This document shows positions 34,035-44,500 of a DNA stretch of 64,000 nt, piece by piece. Where the stretch lies: assembly GCF_029227915.1 (NCBI RefSeq), contig NC_079882.1:24185001-24249000 (forward strand), in the 5' to 3' direction. Made by a program: the position numbers and the translations under genes. This stretch comes from Hydractinia symbiolongicarpus. Taxonomy: Eukaryota > Cnidaria > Hydrozoa > Anthoathecata > Hydractiniidae. The first letter of the stretch is position 1, and every line of letters begins with the position of its first letter. The notes beneath the pieces were generated by a model. The model ran no database searches. It saw only the letters and a program-made list of their open reading frames with translations, and had not been told where the DNA came from.

Positions 34035-37000
34035 AAAATCCCAATGCTTACTCGCACAGTCATACAAAAGATTGATTTGAAAAATGTCTGTTGCTGACAA
34101 TCCGTCTCTTTGCCCTAATGGTGTGGCAGGGTCTATCAAACTTTGAATTGTCGGCTTCTTAGCTAAAAACCAAAATAATATCTATGCATAGAGAGACATT
34201 GACCTAACGAAGTAAAAGTAAAAATTCTAACAAATCATATCAACTAATTTTAACACTTTAAACATCTGAAAATTCAGTTTATCATCTTTTCGTAAACTCG
34301 ACGAAAAATAAGTAAAAGTTTCGTACCATTTATTGCAAACGAGTTTTTCCCATAATGCATTATAGAATCAAAGTCATACGGAGCAGTGAGTACATCAGCA
34401 ACATTCTTTCCGTATTTGTTAAAATTATGTTGCTCACCTAAATAAAGAAAAATTAATAAGCGGTTAAATATAATTTACATTCGATTGAAATAACTCCAGA
34501 TATTCTCAACTTAAGAAACCTGTAAAACAAGGGTTTTTTTGAAAGATTATTCTACGGTAGCGATTTTCTTTTTAACGAAAATACTAACTTGGTTGGATGT
34601 TCTCCCAAAAGATCTCAACATATTCTCCTCGATCTGGTCTTGATTGCTCGTGCCAAAAACCAAGAGCATGCAACACTTCGTGAATAATAATACCCTGAAA
34701 TAAGAAAAGTAGAAGTAAAAAAGATATTAGGTTGTTGCTCTTTTAAACTGATAAACATTCCATCTAATAATCTTTTGATTTAATTTTACGAACCCTTAAT
34801 TACTCTATTTCCCCCCATAAGCCCCCCCTTGGGGCTTATTTCAGAAGTGATTTTGAGGGAGATGGTTTAAATGATTGTCAGTAGCTAAGAACAGTTGCTT
34901 GCATCAAAAGTATGCGAGTGTTACGTGTGTTTTTGTCAAATAAAGGATTTGAAAAATAATGGGAGCTTCAAAAGGTCAAGGCTTATTTGGCATAAATTAT
35001 TTTGAGATGAGCCTTTTGGGAGGGAGAGTTGGCAGAATGAGAAAGCTAAATCGGTAGTATTTCCGATTTAAGGCCAAATTGGTTTTCCTATGTACTATAA
35101 TGTTTCACCCCAAATTCAGAAAAAAATGAACATTAAATCAATAAAAACTTACAGTGTACATGCAGTTACTTCCCAATGAGATTTCTTGAGGACCTGTTGA
35201 CCAAAACTTTCTTCCCACACTTGACCAACAACTAGGGGAAAAACACGTTGCAAGTTAATTTGGCTAAAGTTTTTAATTTATTAACCCACAATAATCACTT
35301 TCTAAATTTACGGTCTTATAGAAAATTTTATTAGTACGGTGACACACCGGTGTGACCGCTTTCTTCTCTTTCTTTGTTTAAAAAGGCTAGGTTAATGTCA
35401 AATCAATATCAACCTACGCGCCGATACACACTAGTCACTACCGTGGAGAACTCGTTCCTCCTACGTAACTACTGATGCAAACATACATTTCCGAGTTAGT
35501 GAAAATGATCTCCCTCATCCAAAGAGTACCATTGTTTTTCCTCGCGAAAACGATAGATAACATGGCACCGAAGCTGCGCACCAAAGTTCAATTCCATACA
35601 AAAAACACCGAATAATATCTGGGAAAATATCGCGCTCTAACCGACTGATGAATAAAAACAAAAATTTTTTGTAGATCGTCTAGACTATTATATGCGTAAA
35701 AGACCCCTGGGGACAACGCTGACTTTTGTATAATTTCAAATCTAAAAGTTTTTATTTTAAATGTTGACAATTCACTGAATTATTTTTAATACTTTTAGAC
35801 ATAGAAAAATGCATAACAAAACAATGAATATCGTGGAATTTATTTTCTCGGTTAAAACTTTTGACATTTTCGCCGAATAAAATCACGCAGTTCAAGACTT
35901 TTAAAAGTTTCGCGAAATTAATTTTGGCGCGAATAATAAAGCAGTCTCAAGAGGACAACCTTTAGAAAGATGAACCGTCTTAAATGGGGTTGTATTTCTT
36001 ATCAAGTTCAACATTGCAACAAAAAAGTTTACAAACCCAGACTTCTTAACAAAAACAACCCAGTTGGGTTCATCTTGGTATTCTTTAAATCTGATGCATG
36101 TTTTCTCTTCAATCTGTTGTAAAGCATACTTGATTGTATCTGCTGATTCACCTGAAAATTATGTAACAGAGAATATTATTATAAATTTTCTGTTACTTTT
36201 ATTAAAAGAAAAATCAAGGCATAAGATTGAACATTTTCAATATAGGGTACCATAAGTTTTCTTCGCTAAACTTACTAAGAGCTGAATCGATAGTGTATGG
36301 TACCACTCTGTTAAGCCACAGGTAAACTCGGTCTCGACGAGCATCTCGCTTACGTTCTTCCCACATTCGTTTATATTTGTGATGGTGATACTTTTTGTCC
36401 TTGCTCTTTTTTTCTTTGTAAATAAATAGAATTTAATATTTTTTTAAAAAAATGCAGTAAGCTTTTTGTGTCAAAATCATTTCAATCAAACATAGAACGA
36501 AATATGCTCGGACATACTATGACAGTGGTGTTTCTTTCCCTTTGGTTTCTTCTTTCCCTTTGGTTTTTTTCCATGATCATCATCACATTCAAGCTCCCTG
36601 GCAGTTTGTTGAAATGCTTTATCACGATAGTCAAAGTGAGGTATAGTAACAACCAAGTCTCCTTCTTCAACTTCTGTTATATCGTTTCCTACAATAAGAA
36701 AATATCAAAGTGTTTTTGAATATCATTTTCTTTTTATCCATTTCCATTTTTATAGAGAGCATATTTAGGCTTTAATTTGAAAAAGTTAAGAACATTCGAA
36801 GGTAGGCAAACGTATATATGTATGTAAAGATTATTTTGAAAAGTTAGAAAGGGTACCAGTGTTAATTGAACTTATGACATCAATTATAGATGTGGTATTT
36901 CGCTGGTAATATCGACCAAATTCATTTTCAAATTGATCTTCTTCCGCCTGCTTGATTTTTTCTCCTTTTTCAATCTTTTTCTTTAAATGTGGCGGATAAT

Positions 37001-39007
37001 GCTTTTTCTTGTCATCCTTTTCCATTTTCCAAAACTCTAAATGTGAAAAACACTACAGATGTCACAAAGCACAAACCATTTTTTTGACTCTTGTTTCTCT
37101 AAACTCATCGCCAAGGAATTTTCCGTCCTGATGTAAAAAACTAAATAGATCTGGGGACAAGATTGTTGTTTCTCTTCATTTTGGTTCTGTGTGAACAAGT
37201 TACAAATTTTACCCTTTATAGACCATTGGTGAATTATGTTTCGCATAGATTATATTTCGCAAGATTTTTAAAGAATCGCGAAATTAAGTTCACGCAAAAT
37301 ATTTGAAGTAAGGGCTGTCCGCGAAATTAAATTCATACAAAATATTATCATATCGTTTATCGACGAAATTTAACAAACAAATCAACCTCTTCGATATGAC
37401 TTTTCTTTTTCTTTTTTTATTGCATACAGCAGTGATTCATCAACCTAGTTAACCTTATTCCTGCTGGGCGTTTTAGGGGCTCCTCAATGCTGGGGGGGGG
37501 GTTATTCGACCGATGAATTTAGCAACAATAATAATAGAAACAAAAAATGATATAAGAATACAAACTAAGAAGTCACATAAAGCTTTTAAAAACATGTAAA
37601 AACAATTTTTAGTAAATTTTTTTCTTTCCCTTCTAAATGGTGGCGGATTGAATTTTGGTTGTTTCAGGTGAGTGCGACCATTCGTGCTAAAACATTCCCG
37701 GCAATGGTCACGTCAGGAAAGAATGAAGTAATCAATCAAAAAGCGCGGTCAGTATTCTGAAAGCAGAAAATTCGCTTGCAACCCCCCAGCGAAATCTTTC
37801 TCATCTTAATTATTCCGATTTTAGGTGGTAAGAAAATTATGCTGGGTTTCCTGATTATTGATACATCTGTGGTAAAAAAGATAAAAGTTACCAGGATCAC
37901 TGCTTCCATGTTCCTTTTTTAACTTTTTGTAATACTTTTCCCATTTTTCTAAAAAAAGGTTGAAAACTTTAAATCTAAAAAAAATATCAGGGTCAGTAAA
38001 ATTATATATATCGCCAGAGACTAAAATTAGAAAAGAATTTTATATATTAGGCTTGTTATAAAAACAATGGGAGCCCTTTCTGCTCCACCACAACTACAGA
38101 CCTGTAGCTTCTAGGGTTGCACCTTGGATCCTAATTTAAAATGAAGAAGGGTTTAGTATAATAACAAGTGACTTACTGCGTTCATGTTTACTCATTTTAT
38201 CACTACATTTCTCGTGTTTACACTCTTCCGAATGCGACTTTTCGTCTATAATATATATAAAAAGTAAAGAAAAAAAGCTTAAGAACGTATCAAACACAAA
38301 ATTAAATTCGAATAATCCTTTCGTCCATGGGTCTCAGCAAGTTTTATTCGGTCGTAGACCAAGGTCTCTCCCAGGTTCGTGAGATATGAATATCGTACAA
38401 GATCCTGTAAGAAAGTACACCTGGAGCAGGACGTGTGTGGCAAGGAGAATGGACACAAATTTAAGGTTGAGACACAACTAAACTGTTTTAAGTACTTTAA
38501 TGAACAGAATGGGATTCCACGAAGAATTTTTTTTTTTGAATCATACTGTTATGCATCGCTCAAAAAAGCAAAAGAAATATAGAATTACACTTCTTAGGAA
38601 TAGTTACGTGTACTGCTTACTCTCCGCAATTCGCTTCAATATTATTACTCAATCTCGTTGCGCTAACGGCACTGGGAACGAGGTTAAGTATTAATTCAAA
38701 TATAAACGTAATCAATCATGCAGGGAAATGCTTATTGTAGGGTCACATGATATTTTTTTACGTTTTTTATAAGAACTTCAAAAATTGTACCTAATTATTT
38801 TTTTTTGAGCAATTTTTAAACGCGTTAAAAGAATGTCAAATGAAGACTGAATATTAAGAGTTTGGAGAAAACATGGGTGAACTAACCTTTGTGTTCGTAG
38901 TGCCTTTTAGTTCTGATAGCAACAAGCTCGTCTTCAACAGGCAGTGTTGAAACAAAATAAACAACAACGAACAACAAAACGGCCACCAATATCTTACAAG
39001 TCTTCAT
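29973..39007 (-). CDS. Secreted astacin metalloprotease with two TSP1, a MAM and a Cys-rich C-terminal module
   Basis: Twenty coding exons give 825 residues: 39007-38887, 38245-38177, 37948-37892, 37036-36857, 36688-36518, 36413-36276, 36151-36037, 35231-35153, 34694-34589, 34437-34327, 34162-34052, 33655-33470, 33301-33122, 33022-32876, 32290-32162, 31889-31762, 31073-30986, 30821-30789, 30490-30327, 30137-29973. Residues 1-23 are a signal peptide ([15 protein letters not shown] core). A long Lys/Glu-rich propeptide contains EEGDLVV, a likely aspartate switch, and ends near RDARRDR. The catalytic domain has [13 protein letters not shown] (zinc His 315, 319, 325; Glu 316) and the Met-turn SIMHY (Met 372, Tyr 374). 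Then follow TSP1 repeats (about 420-541), a MAM domain (543-705), a TTPPPPEPT linker and a C-terminal module containing YYGECWTG. The architecture recalls hydrozoan astacins such as HMP2, with different accessory domains. It is likely secreted and active in matrix remodelling. An in-frame upstream Met at 39124 gives a worse signal peptide. Confidence 0.88.
33905..34035. repeat. Compound (GAAT)n/(AAAT)n microsatellite
   Basis: About nine GAAT units are followed by about eighteen AAAT units (plus strand). It lies in an astacin intron, and its end at about 34035 is only some 16 bases from the 5' splice site at 34051. The open frames of poly(Leu/Ile/Tyr/Phe) read through it are artefacts. Confidence 0.95.
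34052..36413 (-). other. Astacin catalytic-domain exons
   Basis: Six exons (36413-36276 to 34162-34052) encode the mature protease. The Cys residues expected of the astacin fold are present in KTCIRF, SGCWSSVGR, SNCMYT and LYDCA. The zinc site and the Met-turn lie in separate exons (34694-34589 and 34437-34327). All ligands are intact, so activity is expected after propeptide removal. Confidence 0.85.
37101..37164. mobile_element. Decayed small inverted-repeat element in an astacin intron
   Basis: The left end AAACTCATCGCCAAGGAATT and right end GATCTGGGGACAAGATT are degraded forms of the CCTCGTTCCCAGG family ends. A further lone end (CCTGTGGACGAGGTTG) is at about 32742-32757. Confidence 0.4.
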
Positions 39008-41555
39008 TGCGTTGCAGAGTCTAGATACGCAGTTATAGAAAATTGCATCGAAAATATAAGCAATGTTTTTCACAAATTCGTGTGTAATATATGAACCTGG
39101 TGTGTTGTTGTGAAAACAAAGCATGGTTGCGAGGCTGACTTAAAGTATATCGTAGCAATGTATTTTTCAATTCATCTATTTAATTGATTAAAAAACGAAA
39201 AAGGCGAAATATTTAATTATTGTACGAAACACTTAAGAACGATGAAAGAATGTAGTTTTCTTAACTTCCTGGTGTTGCGAAAGAATGTTGAGCAAAATGA
39301 TAGAGAGGTGGTTAGAAAATTCGTAACAATGCATTCAAGGGAAATTAAAGATTCGACCAAGAAACAGAAGTACGAGGATTGGTTAGACTAGCATCACGTG
39401 ATACAAATTCAGAAGTTGTATTATATTAGACTAGGATTTTATCTTTAAAACAATTTTTCGTTACATTGTGTAGAATTTTATGCTGAACGCGGTTATATTT
39501 TTGTGTATTTCGCAAGAATAATGACTCTGGACAATTTTCCCCACCATATCGATAACTTTTGCGTGGAAACTTGGTTAAAACTAGTAAGCATTATCTTGTA
39601 GAAAAAATCTTAAAAAAAAAATCTTAGGCAGTACATCAGCCTTCTTCCCCCACGCATCTAAACATCTAACCACATATGTCTTTAACGACAAGTTTTCAAA
39701 ACAACTTGATTACATTGATTCTTCACAAAATTAAACACAGAAATGCTGACATCAGCATAGAAAAAGTAATTTGACAACTAGTATTAGTTTTACGAAATAA
39801 TGACTTTTGAAATTTTGCTTATAGAAGGGAAGATGACGTTGATTTTCATATATTGTGAACTGCAAAATACCAGATTTCCACTTAGCTTAGCCGAAAACCA
39901 TCCTGATCAAAGGTATCCCAAAATCCAAACCGATAAGAGAATTTTTGCCTTTCGAAGGTCGTGAAACGTGAAAAAAACATTATAACCTATACCACATCTA
40001 GAACAAAAGTTAAACAGATAGACCTAGGTACAAAGTTGCTCCACATACATCAAACGCACTTGCCCTAATGTTCGTTATACTGGGGACGAGGTATGCTATA
40101 CTTAAGCTGTGCTGTTACGCAACAAATCAATGTTTTCAAAGGGTTTCATTGCTACAATCCCAACACATCGAAAAAGGTACTATAAGAAAAAACCTTGTAC
40201 AAAAGTCAACGCACAGGACATCATCTCTACTCACCGTTTTACTTAAATTCACCCTCAATCGCATTAAAATTTTTGTAGAAGCAACATAAGAAAAACCTTA
40301 CCTCAAAGCTGCATGGAACGAAGTTAAAACTTCACTGTTTGTTTTAATCTTTGTTGCAGTGCTGTGTAGTTTAACACGTAAGGTAAAACAAACACAACTG
40401 CAACAAAAATAAACTGGTTACTAAAATCATGAACCCTCATTAATTACGTGTTCCTATTCAAACTTGACTTCACATGCAAACAAAAATTTGTTGTTTTGGA
40501 TTACATAAAAAAAATTCGCGAGGCAGTTCAAAAAATCAAGATGCTTAGCAAAGCATTATTTTTTCTTCACAGGGTCATCTCAATCAAAAAAAAAGATTTT
40601 ATGGCATCAGTGTAATGATAGAATTTATAGACCGACTCAAAGGTTACACAAACTCGTAACTGCGTGCAACATGTGAAATCACGCCAGAGGCGTTATTATC
40701 AGTAGGTTAAATAATTTATCTAAGGTCAAAAAGAAAGGATATTGCATTACGCAGATGTATTACAGAATAAAGAACAGTAAAAATAAAGCTTTCACAATGC
40801 ATAAAAAACGAGGGAATCTACGTTTGTTGTTGAAAAGGAAAATAGAAAAAAGAAGAAATATTTTTTCTAGTGTGTCTGTACCCTAACGGACAATGTAACA
40901 ATAATTAGTATAATAAGCTTCAGCTTTGGTAAGTGGGAACAAAAAACAACAACAAACATAAAAGTGAGGCAGACGCTTAAAAAAAATTCATAATTATCCC
41001 AAATAATATAATACACAATCACTGGTAAAGTCAAAATTATTGAACATCAACAATGAAAGAATTACTAAAAAATAATATATAAAAATGAATTATTATTTAA
41101 ATGACATACTACCTTAAGCTGGTTGATTTTCGCGGAGATTTATTTTCGCGAGGTCCAGAGAATACATTTCACGGAGACAAATTTTCGCGAATATGAATAA
41201 AATTCGCGCAAATTCAGAAACTTAAGGTATTCAAAAGCCACAGGAACAGCCAATCAAATACTAAATCCTCATAGCAGACACACAGACACATATATTTCTT
41301 ATTTTCTCAATATGAGCCTGTGTCATCAAACATAAAAGGCTAAGAGAAAACTGTAAAACGATTGTTGAATGTTGCAATAATTTTGCACCGAGTGGGTTGA
41401 CCAATTAATTCTTACTTCAAACATAGAAAAAAATTCACACGCTCGTTTTCCTGTCTTTAATCACAAATTCGTGTGCTGTAGCGTACCGGTGAACCACAAT
41501 TCTTCCTCCTATTGAAGATCCAATTAACTATAGTAAATATTCTGTATGATTTTTA
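39008..41555. other. Intergenic stretch between the astacin and ARFGEF genes
   Basis: It holds the astacin promoter side and the ARFGEF 3' flank. I see a lone element end (ACTGGGGACGAGGT, about 40080-40093) and a stretch with repeated TTTTCGCGA words (41125-41235). No gene was recognised. Confidence 0.5.
41125..41235. repeat. TTTTCGCG-rich repeat stretch
   Basis: GATTTTCGCGGAGATTTATT, then ATTTTCGCGAGG, AAATTTTCGCGAA and AAATTCGCGC follow within 110 bp. Similar stretches are at about 4440-4570, 35865-35935, 37245-37345 and 42845-43175. They look like copies of one dispersed non-coding family with no clear borders. Confidence 0.45.
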
Positions 41556-41557
41556 TT
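41552..41557 (-). terminator. Poly(A) signal overlapping the ARFGEF stop codon
   Basis: The minus strand ends ACC TAA TAAAA. The TAA stop occupies 41558-41556 and the AATAAA hexamer 41557-41552, so they overlap by two bases. If this signal is used, the 3' UTR would be only some 15-30 bases. Confidence 0.45.
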
Positions 41558-44500
41558 AGGTAGTGGTACCATTCGATTTTATTGTATCAACGTTAGATTG
41601 ATCAATTACGCTCGATTGATCAACTATTCCATATACAGGTCCAATTCTTAAAAATATTTTTCGAATTACTGATCTTAGTTCTGGTTTCAATTCGAATGTT
41701 ACGAGATCGCATAAACTGGAATAGAACGACGGTACATGACGTTGAAACTAAAAAAAACATGAGAACACAGATTATGCCATTTAACAAGGTTTAACTTCCA
41801 TATATGTACAATATCCTGCGAAACTTATCTGAATGTACACACCCTTTCGTTGTCCAACTTCAACATTTTCGTAAGAATTAATACTAGTACAGACGTCCAC
41901 GCATCTCGGTGACTTTGTGAATCCAAGGTAGAAAAATAATGAAAGGCTTCATTGGTCACACTAAAAATAAAGGAGAGATGGTTTATATCTGATGTATAAC
42001 CCATGAAACAATCAAAACCTCGAATAATATTTTTTGCTGAGGTCAGCAAGCCTTGTGTTTACATTTTCTGATCTTGGCGGGCTGTCTTAAGGATTGCTCC
42101 ATAATGCGGAAAGTGTGACTAGCGCAGCCTTGTTCCTACAAGACTGTCAATCTCAAAAAAATCGCCAAACGATCTTAATTCAAGGGTTGTATGTTATAAC
42201 TACAAGTTAAAAGAAGTAACTGTAATAAATATTAAACCTTTTTAAGCGATCTTCAACTCCGTTCCAAGCATCTGAGCGATGAGTTTCTGAGTACATACGG
42301 AAAAGTATACGAATCAAACACGCCAAGCTAGTTGTCTCTTGTTTCAGCAAGTTAGGTCTCGACCTTCCCTTGGTAAAACCTAAAAAAAAGAGAGAGATTG
42401 TAATTTGTTTGTTCCACCAATGTCCTCGCCGTCGTCTTAAGTAGTAGTCCACAAACTTAAACTAGATTTTCGTCCTTATCCACCCACTGTATACTGTGTT
42501 TACAAAATATTACCTGCTTTCCATAAAACTGTCCTTTGTTCGAAATTACAGTTAAAATTTCGCGCGAAAGTATGGGATTCGTGTAAACATTTCGAGAAGA
42601 TGAATAACTGCTCCGCGTTGAGAAGGCCAAACATACCCACATCCAATGTGTCCGCTTCTGAAGACTAAAAAAAGAATAACTTCTTCAAAATGGTGCGTTA
42701 TAGCCAGGTTGATCGTCATTTACCAATAAGCCGGATTTTTAGTATTAATTCTATGAACTAAAGATTTTTATTTTAGATAAAGGCTTAAGCGCATAATGGT
42801 ACCAATTATTGCATGTAATAATTTTGTGAGTCAAATAAAACAAGGTGAAATAGTCTTTGCGATTAATTTTTTGCTAAAAAATTGATGAAATATTCACGGA
42901 ATTACACTTATAAAGACCTTTGATAGGATTTTAGCGATAGCGTCCGATTGTGAATAAAATTACACGAATCATTATTTTTTTCAATTTTTTTTCGCGAGTA
43001 CCGTAATGCCTTCATTAATTTTTTTGACATTTTGAAGAGGGTTCTATTCGAGGGAGGCGTTTAAAAGAGGGCGTGTTGCAGTTTTTAAGGATACCTATAA
43101 TATATATCTTCACAACAGAAAATATTTTCAGATTTGACAAAATCCGCGAAAATTGATGCCCACGAAATTTAATACCATTAAGTTATTGCAAGCAACTACA
43201 GAGAAGTTTATGGGTAGAAAGTTATAGATTTATAGGAGATGTGACCTCGAATAAAATTTATTTATTAATTTAAAAATGTTTACGCTATCTGTTACCTGGT
43301 TGTTAGATTCAAATTCAATAAAATCAAAATTATTCTAAAGAAACAAAAAACAACGGTATATTAACTTTTAACATTTAGGTTTAAACCGATTGAGATTACA
43401 ATATACACATACGCTGGAAATGAAAAAAATGTTTACTATACTATCCGCCACTGATGAAAAATATGGCATTTATTAGTTAAAAATATTACATTGGCAGATT
43501 TTACGGATAACTTCCCATTAACCTAAAGATGTCTGTTATAGCAAATTTTTAGTGTACATAGTCGATTTAATTTTGCGACGTCAGTGTTTGTGACGCGACG
43601 TAAAAAGCAAGTCAGATGTTTGTCAGTGAGAGATTGAATGAGAAGATTTAGAAAAGAACGCCTGGCGTGGCGTTAAAAGAAAAACAAATAAATAAACTAC
43701 ACAAATACCTGTGCAGCTGCCATATTGTCAGCGTCTTCTTTCTTGCTGGTAGCAGGAAAGAAAATTATGTTGTCGATAGTTTGAATCAGTTCCAGCTGCA
43801 CCACGCATTTAATCAAGATGGAGTTGAACATTGTTTTTTCAGGAGATATTTCTAAACGTTGGAAAACTTTGGAGTAAGTGGAAAAAAAAAGAAAAATCCG
43901 AGGTTGATAATCCTTCAGGGTGAAAGATTTTTTTTAATTACTAGCTCATTTGGGAGGGGTCATAGCACCCAAGGGTATAGTTAATCGGCAAACACTAACA
44001 TCCCACCCCCACAAAAATATCAAACACGAAAAAATTTAGACCAAACACGATTTCTTTATACGCAATTTATTTGGGGTACTTTCGTCACCTTTGATGCGCT
44101 TTTATTTGCACTCCATTTTAGTCAATCTGTGTCGAAATTGCAAAAATGTCCTGCTTAATTAGCCCCATCCTGTGCTAATTAAACAGGACACTTAAATAGG
44201 TCCATATATTTGCAACCTCGCCCCTCCAACTCATGCAAATAGGTCCATATATTTGCAACCTCGCCCCTCCAACTCACGCAAATAGGTCCATATATTTACA
44301 ACCTCGCGCCTCAAATATAAACATGTGGTCATGCACTGAGTACGAAAAAGTAATAACCAATGACAATCAGTATTTTTTAACAATTTCGGTCAATGCAAAA
44401 CAGAAAAACTTTGGTACTACAAATTTCCAACTTGTTGACTTTGTCAATTTTTATCATAAAACAAGCCAGTTTGTTCTTATATAAACAGTTTATATAAGAA

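Noticed and set aside
33724-34139. Three overlapping open frames of 64-106 codons on the minus strand with long (FIYL)n or (HSFI)n runs
   Set aside because: They are translations of the (AAAT)n/(GAAT)n microsatellite. Only the short piece that is the real astacin exon (34162-34052) is coding.
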